A DNA stretch of 64,000 bases, from NCBI GenBank assembly GCA_013289685.1, contig JABCZL010000018.1, forward strand, positions 1 through 64,000. The letters run 5' to 3'. The notes under the pieces were generated by a model. That model had not been told where the DNA came from, did not search any database, and worked only from the letters and a program-made list of their open reading frames with translations. The position numbers were made by a program, and so were the translations under genes. Source of the stretch: Acidobacteriota bacterium. GTDB lineage: Bacteria; Acidobacteriota; Terriglobia; Terriglobales; Acidobacteriaceae. Shown here piece after piece: positions 8,208 through 15,774 of this stretch (within the stretch, counting starts at the first letter, position 1; each line of letters starts with the position of its first letter).

Positions 8208-9566
8208 ATGAAATCCAGACTGCTGTTTTTCCTATCAGGGGTCGGGCTGCTGGTCCTTCCACCGCTTTCTCCAAGGTTAACTGCCCAAGCCCAAAACCCA
8301 ACGCTCCCCCGTTACACCGTAAGGGACCTCGGGACTCTGGGCGGAATGTATAGCTATGCCTACGGCATTAACAATGCCGGTGTGATCGCGGGCGCAGCTG
8401 CGACCCCAACCCAGAGCGGCGGCATCGCCCAAACCGCTTTCCTTTGGGACGACGATCTCCACATGATCAACCTCGGCACCTTGGGCGGTTCCGGGTGCCC
8501 CGACTGCAGCAGCGAAGCTGGAGGGCCCAACGCGAAGGGGGTGTCGCCGATCCTCTCCGAGACTGGAGAAATAGATCCGAACGGTGAGGACTTCTGCGCC
8601 TTCGGAACTCATCGTCAATGCCTTGCGGCCATTTGGAAAAGGGGGACAATGACAGCGCTTTCGAATCTCAAGGGTGGCAATAACGGCCAGGCCTACTGGA
8701 CCAACAATCAAGGCCAAACCGTCGGACTTGCAGAGAACGGCACTGCGGATTCCACTTGCTCAACCGGAACCCCTTTTCAAGCCCTTCGGTTTGAGGCAGT
8801 AGTCTGGGAGCCCAATGGAAAGATCCGCGAACTCCGCCCCCTGCAGGGTGACACAGTCGGATACGCGTTCGGAATCAACGAGAATGGCCAAGCCGTTGGA
8901 GTAACGGGCTTGTGCTCGAACACGCAAGCGCCGCCTATTGTTCCGGGCACGCGCGCCCCCCATGCTGTTCTGTGGGAAAAAGACGGCACGCCCGTTTACC
9001 TGGGGAGCCTTAGTGGGAACGTTTTCACGATTCCGGCCGACATCAATGATTCCGGTGTTGTGGCAGGGGCGTCGCTTTACACGGACGGCACCATTCATCC
9101 CTTCCTGTGGACCAGGGAGAAAGGAATACAAGACCTTGGCACGTTCCCGGGTGCGTTCTTGACCGGTATCCCCTGTTGTCACACCCTGAACAACAAAGGC
9201 GACGCCGTGGGACTCACAGTAGACGGGACCACTTTCAACATGCGCGCCGTTCTGTTTCATGACAACCAGTTGTTCGACCTCAACACTCTCATCCCATCGA
9301 ACTCAGGCTGGTATCTGCAATTCGGCGGGTCTATTAACGATGCTGGAGAAATTGTGGGCTGGGGCACGATCAATGGCAAGACCCACGCGTTCCTGGCGAC
9401 TCCGTGTTATACAGATCAGACCGACTCGCAGTGCCACGATATTTCTGTTGCTGACGACAAGAGTAACGACACCGCACTCCTGCCAACGACAGCGAATGTC
9501 CCTGACCTACGTGAGGTGCGATCGCGTTTCGGTCGACTCGGAGCGTTACTCGAAGGATCGAGATAA
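8208..9566 (+). CDS. Secreted HAF-repeat protein
   Basis: 452 residues with a signal peptide (MKSRLLFFLSGVGLLVLPPL, then ending near LTAQAQ). The mature part carries repeated 'HAF' units in which a YTVRDLGTLGG-like strand is followed by AYGINNAGVIAG. Examples are INLGTLGGSG, AFGINENGQAVGVTG, VYLGSLSGN with DINDSGVVAGAS, and FGGSINDAGEIVGWG with HAFLATPC. Such repeats occur in extracellular bacterial proteins and are thought to fold into a beta-propeller; no enzymatic role is established. The ATG has AAAGGAG 6 bases upstream. The last 45 residues (SVADDKSNDTALLPTTANVP...) are outside the repeats. Confidence 0.85.
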   Translation: MKSRLLFFLSGVGLLVLPPLSPRLTAQAQNPTLPRYTVRDLGTLGGMYSYAYGINNAGVIAGAAATPTQSGGIAQTAFLWDDDLHMINLGTLGGSGCPDCSSEAGGPNAKGVSPILSETGEIDPNGEDFCAFGTHRQCLAAIWKRGTMTALSNLKGGNNGQAYWTNNQGQTVGLAENGTADSTCSTGTPFQALRFEAVVWEPNGKIRELRPLQGDTVGYAFGINENGQAVGVTGLCSNTQAPPIVPGTRAPHAVLWEKDGTPVYLGSLSGNVFTIPADINDSGVVAGASLYTDGTIHPFLWTREKGIQDLGTFPGAFLTGIPCCHTLNNKGDAVGLTVDGTTFNMRAVLFHDNQLFDLNTLIPSNSGWYLQFGGSINDAGEIVGWGTINGKTHAFLATPCYTDQTDSQCHDISVADDKSNDTALLPTTANVPDLREVRSRFGRLGALLEGSR

Positions 9567-9626
9567 CGTCTGGCGGACATCAGTCACGATTCGTGTCCAC
9601 CGGAGAGGCTAAGAAACTGAACCGCC

Positions 9627-9655
9627 GAAGAGCAGGGAGATTCTCCCTGCTCTTC
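9627..9655 (+). terminator. Terminator-like hairpin after the HAF-repeat gene
   Basis: A perfect 12-bp stem GAAGAGCAGGGA / TCCCTGCTCTTC with a 5-base loop lies 60 bases after the stop. The following ACCATTTA is only a weak U-tract. Confidence 0.65.
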
Positions 9656-10081
9656 ACCATTTACGACCTCTGTAACCTCTGTGGGAACTGGCTATGCGCA
9701 GCGACGGAAAACACTTGACGGAAGGTCCACAACCCTTCCTTTATCGATTAGGTAAGAGTTGCTCGTGACTCGGGAGCAACTCGGTAGGGTTGAGCTGGTA
9801 CGAAGCTCAATGAGTGCATTGGCGATTTTGAGTCAACCCATTTTTTGTCAACCCATTTTTAGTCAACCCCGGAATCGTTCTGTTGGCCAGATTCCAGAGT
9901 CACGACCAGGGAACTTTGCCTCGATCTGCCGGCATCGATCCGCCGTTTGTGCGTTTTGCCAAATTGATTCGGGGTAGCTGGTTTGCTAAGGTCATTGTCA
10001 TGTCCGAGCGTGTCATGTCCCAGAGTTCCCCCCGCACGCCTTTACAGGAAGAAGACTTGGCCCATTCTAAGGAGGAAAACA
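9656..10081. other. Intergenic region upstream of the secreted hypothetical
   Basis: No gene is recognised. It contains the 15-bp tandem repeat listed separately and, near the right end, a near-ideal ribosome binding site (AAGGAGG) for the gene at 10082. Confidence 0.45.
9831..9870. repeat. 15-bp short tandem repeat, 2.7 copies
   Basis: Units AGTCAACCCATTTTT, TGTCAACCCATTTTT and AGTCAACCCC follow directly. It lies 210 bases before the next start codon. Confidence 0.8.
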
Positions 10082-10801
10082 ATGCATAAGAAAATTAGCG
10101 CAATCGCAATCAAAAGTTTTGCGCTGCTTCTCGTGCCTGGGACGGCATATCAGGCGGTGGCGCAGGCCGGCACAACGCCGTCTACCACCACACAGTATGC
10201 GAAGATGGCTCCGGTCGACGAGTACCTCATGGCCGACCGAGCCGCGGAAATCGCCCTCGCGCGCAGTGCGGCACCGGACTCCATTGCACACGATGCAGAG
10301 GTGCAGGTCCTTGGACGTCATGGTTTCGAAACAGCGGTCAAAGGCACGAACGGCTTCGTGTGTATCGTGGGACGCTCGTGGACATCCGCTGCGGATGCTG
10401 ACTTTTGGAATCCGAAAGTGCGCGTTCCCATGTGTGTTAACGCGGCAGCCGCGCGTTCCTATCTCCTGCGCTTCACCAAAGAGACCGAGTGGGGACTCGC
10501 GGGACGTACGCCATCTCAGATGACCGAGTCCATCACCGCTGCCCTCGCCAAAAAAGAACTGCCGCCGATGGAATCCGGGGCGATGTGCTACATGCTGTCG
10601 AAGCAAGGCTACGGCGGCGACAGCACCCCCCACTGGCCTCCCCACCTCATGTTTTTCTATTCGGACACCGACCCCGCAATCTGGGGAGCAAATCTGCCGG
10701 GCTCCCCCGTCATTGGTATGAGCGACCCCGTGGAGCACCTGACGCAGTTCGTGATTCCCGTGCAACGGTGGTCGGACGGAACGGAAATCGCTAAGCCGTA
10801 A
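10082..10801 (+). CDS. Conserved secreted hypothetical protein
   Basis: 239 residues. The ATG is preceded by AAGGAGG at 5-base spacing, the best ribosome binding site in this part of the window. A signal peptide (MHKKISAIAIKSFALLLVPG, cleavage near AVAQA) leads to a domain with Asp/Trp/Pro-rich motifs: AAPDSIAHDAEVQVLGR, GTNGFVCIVGRSWTSA, DFWNPKVRVPMCVN, MLSKQGYGGD, HWPPHLMFFYSD, VIGMSDPVEHLTQFVIPV. Four Cys are spread through the mature part. I have seen proteins of this pattern as conserved hypotheticals in soil bacteria, but no function is known to me. It stands alone, with its own upstream region and no gene within 290 bases downstream. Confidence 0.75.
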   Translation: MHKKISAIAIKSFALLLVPGTAYQAVAQAGTTPSTTTQYAKMAPVDEYLMADRAAEIALARSAAPDSIAHDAEVQVLGRHGFETAVKGTNGFVCIVGRSWTSAADADFWNPKVRVPMCVNAAAARSYLLRFTKETEWGLAGRTPSQMTESITAALAKKELPPMESGAMCYMLSKQGYGGDSTPHWPPHLMFFYSDTDPAIWGANLPGSPVIGMSDPVEHLTQFVIPVQRWSDGTEIAKP

Positions 10802-11095
10802 ATCAAACAAGATTAGAGGAGCCCGTCGTCTATAGTAATACTGAGTCAGAATAAAATAGTGTGGCGAACATAAGACGAATGTGACGGGTGGCGCGGGCGA
10901 TCAGAGGAGGTAGGGCACCAGGGCGGAGGTCTGTCGGGCATAGGTAGCATGAAGGGAAACCGGGGACCGACGGAACGTTCCCCAGTTTTTTCCGTGCGGA
11001 TCTGTTGTCGGAGATTAGGACACTCTGCGGGCTTACACGGGCAGCGAGCGGCGCTGACGTATCAGGCCGGGCTTGCCAGAGTGTGCTCGATCCCT

Positions 11096-11380
11096 CTACT
11101 TCTCGCCCATCCGCTTCTTCCCTTCCATCATGACTCTTCTCAATATCCGGTTGATTCGCGTCTGATAGCCCGGACCCTTGGACTTGAACCACTCCACCAC
11201 TTCAACATCCACGCGCAACGAGATTCTCCGCTTTCGCGGCCGGTTCCAGCGCGCCTCCGCGCCCGTCTCCCGATCCAACAGCAATAACAAGTCGTCTTCA
11301 ACCGATGCGTAGAGGTCGCCAATTTTCTCCGGCCGCGGGCGTAACTTTTTCCGCTTTGCTTTCTTAGGCTTGACTGTCAT
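11096..11380 (-). CDS. Orphan BrnA-like antitoxin
   Basis: 94 residues from the ATG at 11380 (a GTG at 11395 is possible). The basic N-terminus (MTVKPKKAKRKKLRPRP) is followed near the C-terminus by the BrnA/DUF4415 signature KRRISLRVDVEVVEWFKSKG and then GYQTRINRILRRVM, a ribbon-helix-helix-type DNA-binding segment. BrnA normally pairs with the ribonuclease toxin BrnT encoded just upstream in the same operon. Here the upstream side (11396-11556) holds no BrnT and no open frame of that size, and none lies downstream. It is therefore either a solitary antitoxin, a former pair that lost its toxin, or a stand-alone repressor. Two copies of a 12-bp palindrome-bearing repeat cover its start. Confidence 0.75.
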   Translation of the reverse strand: MTVKPKKAKRKKLRPRPEKIGDLYASVEDDLLLLLDRETGAEARWNRPRKRRISLRVDVEVVEWFKSKGPGYQTRINRILRRVMMEGKKRMGEK

Positions 11381-11413
11381 GACGTCATCGTACACCCAGA
11401 GCTGTCATGACGT
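11374..11413 (-). promoter_or_regulatory. Paired GTCATGAC palindromes at the brnA-like start
   Basis: The 12-mer CTGTCATGACGT occurs at 11374-11385 and again at 11402-11413, 28 bases apart. Each holds the 8-bp palindrome GTCATGAC, and the first also forms the 10-bp palindrome ATGACGTCAT at 11379-11388. The first copy covers the ATG of the antitoxin gene. BrnA and other ribbon-helix-helix antitoxins repress their own promoters by binding such sites, so this is a likely operator, but that is inference. Confidence 0.6.
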
Positions 11414-11556
11414 TGTGTTCCTGCGGGAACATGGCTTTGTTCGCCGAGTTACCTTAGCGGGCTAGCCGCGGGAGTCCTCGGGACTGGCCCAAGGGGACTG
11501 AAATAAAAAGTACACCACCACCGCCGTCGATTTTCGGTGTGCGCGACGACTATAGC

Positions 11557-12072
11557 TTAGGGCTTTGCGGGCAGAGGCTGCCAGAGCTCAATCTTGTTCC
11601 CATCCGAGTCATAGATCCAGGCAAAGCGACCGAAGGATTCATCCATTCGTTTTGGGTCGATCTTGACTCCCTCTTGCTTTAAGCGGTCGAGCAAAGCATC
11701 CATATCGTCGACGATGTAGTCGATCATGAACGGTGCGGGGCTGGGATCGAAATACTTAGTGGTGACGGGAAAAACAGTCCAAACGGTAACGTGTTCCTTT
11801 TGCGGGTCGTCGTGTTCGCGCCACGGAAGCATCGCGCCTTGGCCTTTGTCAGCCAGTCCAAGATGCGTCGAATACCATTCGCGCATCTGATCACGATTAG
11901 CGGATTTGAAAAAGACACCGCCGATTCCGAGGATGCGCCCGCGCTGCTCCATTTTGACAGGCGGCTTCGATTTTTCAGGTTGCGGAGATTGCACATCCCG
12001 TCCTCCCATTGAGCGAGCCGAGATGAGCAACAGCGAGCCGAGCGCGATTGTGCTCCACGGTATTCCTTGCAT
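11557..12072 (-). CDS. VOC-superfamily (glyoxalase-like) protein with signal sequence
   Basis: 171 residues from the ATG at 12072; an ATG at 12087 adds five residues. The N-terminus (MQGIPWSTIALGSLLLISAR) looks like a signal peptide or anchor. The VOC fold covers about residues 45-170: ILGIGGVFFKSANRDQMREW, YSTHLGLADKG, VTVWTVFPVTTKYFDPS, FMIDYIVDDMDALLDRLKQE, GVKIDPKRMDESFGRF, IYDSDGNKIELWQPL. The final Glu of the KIELW strand is a metal-ligand position in this fold. The substrate cannot be told. A TATAAT box at 12079-12084 sits 6 bases before ATG 12072 and there is no ribosome binding site, which would fit a leaderless transcript. A secreted VOC protein is somewhat unusual, as most are cytoplasmic. 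Confidence 0.8.
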   Translation of the reverse strand: MQGIPWSTIALGSLLLISARSMGGRDVQSPQPEKSKPPVKMEQRGRILGIGGVFFKSANRDQMREWYSTHLGLADKGQGAMLPWREHDDPQKEHVTVWTVFPVTTKYFDPSPAPFMIDYIVDDMDALLDRLKQEGVKIDPKRMDESFGRFAWIYDSDGNKIELWQPLPAKP

Positions 12073-12330
12073 CGGCGGATTATACATAGGTTCCGATTCG
12101 AAGGGAGAAATCGGTTCGCTCTTTGCTCAAAGTTCGCCGCGATTCACCTTTTCTAGATTGCGCAGGAAGTGTCGAACTGGCTTGAGGCTAAGAAAGTGGA
12201 ATAGCTGTCGATTTTCGGTCTCCCGAACGACTATCTGATAACAGATATCTGACAACAAACGATGAGCTATGGCTCTCGGTCACAGCAAACAAGGAATCAC
12301 AAGAAACTAAGGAGGCATGAATGATTTGCA

Positions 12331-12540
12331 GTGACAGACGGTCCCTGCGCGGAAACGAAGGAGCAATTGGGTGGAATTCAGGTGCTGGAAGCGCGCGATC
12401 TGAATCACGCCATTCAGCTCATTTCCCAATGTCCGGGAGTGAGGTTGAAGTGTGGAACAATCGAGATACGTCCAGCGGCGGATATAAGCGAAATCATAAA
12501 GGAGAGCGAGCGGCGACGGCGAAAGGATACCTCGCGATAA
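12331..12540 (+). pseudogene. YCII/DGPF-domain remnant
   Basis: The frame reads [20 protein letters not shown] and then [23 protein letters not shown]. This is the C-terminal half of a YCII-related (DGPF) protein, where VxDGPFAETKExLGG and the GxxEVRP ending are characteristic. The N-terminal half, including its first strand, is missing. An AAGGAGG site and ATG at 12318 lie just upstream but in a frame that stops after five codons. It looks like a truncated gene. Confidence 0.6.
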
Positions 12541-12574
12541 GGGCGGCCGCCGACTTCCAGATGCCTGGCGTTTA

Positions 12575-12614
12575 AAAATACCTATTTTAAAAATAGGTAT
12601 TTTGGGTGTAGAAT
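12575..12614 (+). promoter_or_regulatory. Palindromic operator and -10 box of the padR-permease operon
   Basis: Perfect 10-bp arms AAAATACCTA (12575-12584) and TAGGTATTTT (12594-12603) are separated by 9 bases. A -10-like TAGAAT at 12609-12614 follows at once, so the right arm lies between the expected -35 and -10 positions. The start codon of padR is only 8 bases after the -10 box. PadR proteins commonly bind AT-rich dyads at their own promoter, so autoregulation of the two-gene operon is the simplest reading. Confidence 0.75.
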
Positions 12615-12622
12615 CCGTCCCT

Positions 12623-12967
12623 ATGGCAAACAACTCCGACCATCGCGATCTTTTTCCCGGCGCGCTGGAACTGATGATTCTCCAGTCCCTGCGATTGAAA
12701 CCTATGCATGGCTATGCGCTGGTGAAGCACATCAAGCAGGTTTCCGACGACCTGCTTCAGGTGGAAGAAGGCTCTCTTTATCCCGCGCTCCAGCGGATGC
12801 TGAAGGAAGGCTGGCTCGAAGCGGAAACCGGAACCTCCGCTAAGGGTCGCCCTACGCGCATATACCGGCTTACCGACGCGGGCATCCGCCACCTCGAAAA
12901 AGAAGTCATCAGTGTCGAAAAGATGTTCGCCGGCATCACGCGCGTGCTCGCTGTTGCCAAAGTGTAG
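12623..12967 (+). CDS. PadR-family transcriptional regulator
   Basis: 114 residues. The winged-helix PadR domain covers most of the length: DLFPGALELMILQSLRLKPM, HGYALVKHI, QVEEGSLYPALQRMLKEGWL and GRPTRIYRLTDAGIRHL. PadR proteins are small dimeric repressors, often placed directly before the transporter they control. The ATG at 12623 has no ribosome binding site; with the -10 box 8 bases upstream, the transcript may be leaderless. The stop codon overlaps the AGGAGG site of the permease gene 10 bases on, so translation of the two is probably coupled. The palindrome at 12575-12603 is the likely binding site. Confidence 0.92.
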   Translation: MANNSDHRDLFPGALELMILQSLRLKPMHGYALVKHIKQVSDDLLQVEEGSLYPALQRMLKEGWLEAETGTSAKGRPTRIYRLTDAGIRHLEKEVISVEKMFAGITRVLAVAKV

Positions 12968-12977
12968 GAGGCCTACG

Positions 12978-15671
12978 ATGCAATGGTTCGCTCAGTTTTT
13001 CTCCCGGCGTCGCCGCTATGAAGACATCTCCATCTCGATCCAAGAGCATATCGAGGAGCGAACTGAGGAATTAATGGTCGACGGCATCGCCCGCAAGCAA
13101 GCCGAGCAGACGGCGCGGCGCGAATTTGGCAACGTGACTCTTCTCGAGGAGCGCAGCCGTGAAGTATGGACGTGGCCGGTATTCGATTCCATTCTGGCCG
13201 ACCTGAAATTTGCCTTCCGCCGTCTGCGAAAATCGCCGGGCTTTGCCGCGACCGTTCTGCTCACGCTAGCCATCGGCATCGGCGCCAACACTACGGTGTT
13301 CAGCGTAGTCAACGGCGTCCTTTTAAAGCCCCTGCCTTACCCCGATTCAGAGCGCCTTGTCTCCTTGTGGCTGAACGCTCCCGGCGCCGGAGGCCTGGCT
13401 AATTTTTCCAACGGCCTTCAGCTTTCGGCGTCGATGTATTTCACCTTCCGCGAACATAACCGAACCTTCCAGTCGATGGGTATCTGGACGCCAAGCAACG
13501 CAAGTGTAACGGGCGTAGCTGAACCGGAACAGGTACGAACCGAGATGATCAGCGACGGCGTGCTGCAGACGCTCGACGTTCCCCCCGCGGTGGGCCGCTG
13601 GCTTGCTCAAGCCGATCAGGATCCACATGGCGGGAAGACCGCCATGTTGAGCTATGGCTATTGGCAGCGGCGTTTTGGTGGAGATCGCAATGTGATTGGA
13701 CGCGTCATTCAAGTGGACGCACAGAGCCGGGAGATTGTAGGCGTCATGCCGCGCGGTTTCCGGCTGGTGGATCGCGAGTTCGATCTCCTGGTGCCGCTGG
13801 CGCTGGATCGCACCAATCAAAAGCTGGCCGGCTTTGGCTACTCCGGAATCGCCCGTCTCAAACCCGGTATTCAACTTGCCCAGGCCGACGCCGACATAGC
13901 CCGCCTGATTCCTGTGTGGATGGATTCCTTTTCGAACGGCCCCGGCACGAATCCACATTATTACGAGATATGGCGAATTACCCCCGGCTTCCGTTCTTTG
14001 AAGCAGCTGGTCATCGGCAACATAAGTAGTGTGCTGTGGGTGGTCATGGCGACGGTCGGGCTTGTCATGCTGATTGTGTGCACCAACGTCGCCAATCTCC
14101 TGCTGGTTCGCGCGGAGTCGCGCCATCAGGAGCTTTCCATTCGAGCCGCGTTGGGCGCCAGCCGCATGCGCATCGTACGCGAACTGCTGATCGAGAGTGT
14201 CTCGCTCGGGATCTTCGGTGGCGTGATTGCCGTTGGGTTGGCCTTTGCGGGCCTACGTCTTCTCCTGGCTATCGGCCCAGCCGATCTGCCGCGCCTGAGT
14301 GAGATCTCTCTCGATGCGCGCACGCTCGGTTTCACTCTCGCTCTCTCGGTTCTTTCGGGATTGTTGTTCGGATCCATATCGGCGTTAAGATACGCCCGGA
14401 CACAAGCCTCCGCGACCATGGGAAGCGCAACCCGGACGGCCAGCGCAGGCCGTGCGCGGCAGCGTTCTCGCAGTGTGCTGGTCATGGCGCAGGTATCGAT
14501 GGCGCTCATTCTCCTGGTAAGCGCTGTACTTATGATTCGCACGTTCGCAGCGCTACGCAACGTCGAGCCCGGCTTTGCCGATCCCCAACACGTGCAGACC
14601 ATGCACATTTGGATTCCCGATCTGCTGATCTCCGATCCGCAAACGGTCACCCACGTTCAGAACAACATCGCCGACCAGCTTGCCGCCATTCCGGGAGTCA
14701 CTTCAGTTGGGTTCGCGGGCGCCGTGCCCATGGAGAACACCGATCCCAACTGGGACGAGATTCGCGTAGAAGGGAAGATTTACGAAGGCGGGGAGCCTCC
14801 CCTCAGGCTCTTCAACTTTGTTTCGCCAGCGTATTTCAATGCTATGGGTACTCGTCTGGTTGCAGGTCGAGACTTTACATGGACTGATCTCTACGACCTG
14901 CGGCCCAGGGTGATCGTGTCGGAAAATTTTGCGCGCGAGTCGTGGGGTTCGGCCTCGGCCGCCGTTGGCAAGCGTCTCCGCCAATTCTCGAACTCGCCCT
15001 GGCAAGAGGCCATTGGTGTCGTCGAAGACGTGCGCGTGCATGGCGTCGACGAAAAAGCTCCCGCGATCGTCTATTGGCCGGCGATGCTCAACAATCCGTA
15101 CACGCCCAAGCCGACCATTGATGCCCCACGCTTCGTCACGTTCGCGATTCGCAGCGACCGTGCCGGAACCGAAGGCTTCCTCAAGCAGGTGCAACAAGCG
15201 GTCTGGTCAGTGAACGCGAGCCTGCCGCTGGCGTCGGTCAACACCATGCAGGAGATCTACAGCCAGTCGCTCGCACGCACGTCATTCACGCTCGTCATGC
15301 TGGCGATTGCCGGCGCAATGGCGCTTGCCCTAAGTCTGATCGGCATCTACGGAGTCATCTCGTATGCCGTCTCCCAGCGCACTCGCGAAATAGGAATCCG
15401 ACTTGCGCTGGGGGCGCAGAAAGGTGCGCTGCGCTGGATGTTCGTTCGCTCCGCCCTCGCGTTGACTGGAGTTGGCGTCGTCATTGGCCTCGGAGCGGCA
15501 GCCGCACTCATGCGACTCATGAAAACACTGCTCTTCGGCATTAGCCCGCTCGATCCCCTGACGTTCCTCGCTGTGCCGCTCATCCTGGCCACCGCGGCTG
15601 CGCTGGCAAGCTATCTGCCGGCTCGCCGAGCCGCTGGAGTCGATCCAGTTGAAGCGCTGAGAGCGGAGTAA
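12978..15671 (+). CDS. ADOP-type duplicated MacB/FtsX permease
   Basis: 897 residues from the ATG at 12978 with AGGAGG 6 bases upstream. The protein has a cytoplasmic N-terminal segment (SISIQEHIEERTEELMVDGI, QAEQTARREFGN) typical of acidobacterial permeases. A first TM (GFAATVLLTLAIGIGANTTV) leads to a MacB-type periplasmic domain and an FtsX permease block (NVANLLLVRAESRHQELSIR and AALGASRMRIVRELL). The whole unit is then repeated: a second TM near RSRSVLVMAQVSMALILLVS, a second periplasmic domain, and a C-terminal FtsX block with RTREIGIRLALGAQKGALRW and PARRAAGVDPVEALRAE. This is the acidobacterial duplicated orphan permease layout: two fused half-permeases, usually without a dedicated ATPase. 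The substrate is unknown. It forms an operon with padR. Confidence 0.92.
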   Translation: MQWFAQFFSRRRRYEDISISIQEHIEERTEELMVDGIARKQAEQTARREFGNVTLLEERSREVWTWPVFDSILADLKFAFRRLRKSPGFAATVLLTLAIGIGANTTVFSVVNGVLLKPLPYPDSERLVSLWLNAPGAGGLANFSNGLQLSASMYFTFREHNRTFQSMGIWTPSNASVTGVAEPEQVRTEMISDGVLQTLDVPPAVGRWLAQADQDPHGGKTAMLSYGYWQRRFGGDRNVIGRVIQVDAQSREIVGVMPRGFRLVDREFDLLVPLALDRTNQKLAGFGYSGIARLKPGIQLAQADADIARLIPVWMDSFSNGPGTNPHYYEIWRITPGFRSLKQLVIGNISSVLWVVMATVGLVMLIVCTNVANLLLVRAESRHQELSIRAALGASRMRIVRELLIESVSLGIFGGVIAVGLAFAGLRLLLAIGPADLPRLSEISLDARTLGFTLALSVLSGLLFGSISALRYARTQASATMGSATRTASAGRARQRSRSVLVMAQVSMALILLVSAVLMIRTFAALRNVEPGFADPQHVQTMHIWIPDLLISDPQTVTHVQNNIADQLAAIPGVTSVGFAGAVPMENTDPNWDEIRVEGKIYEGGEPPLRLFNFVSPAYFNAMGTRLVAGRDFTWTDLYDLRPRVIVSENFARESWGSASAAVGKRLRQFSNSPWQEAIGVVEDVRVHGVDEKAPAIVYWPAMLNNPYTPKPTIDAPRFVTFAIRSDRAGTEGFLKQVQQAVWSVNASLPLASVNTMQEIYSQSLARTSFTLVMLAIAGAMALALSLIGIYGVISYAVSQRTREIGIRLALGAQKGALRWMFVRSALALTGVGVVIGLGAAAALMRLMKTLLFGISPLDPLTFLAVPLILATAAALASYLPARRAAGVDPVEALRAE

Positions 15672-15774
15672 CTGACCGCTGCGGGGTGAGTTACAAATTC
15701 ACCGTCGATTGGACCACTTTCGATGGTTCTTTTCGCATGCTCGAAAAAAAGTCTTCGCGGAGATTCACTCGCCC

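Noticed and set aside
12575-12603. The AT-rich palindrome as a Rho-independent terminator of the YCII remnant
   Set aside because: The stem is AT-rich and weak, and it overlaps the padR promoter elements; an operator is the better reading.
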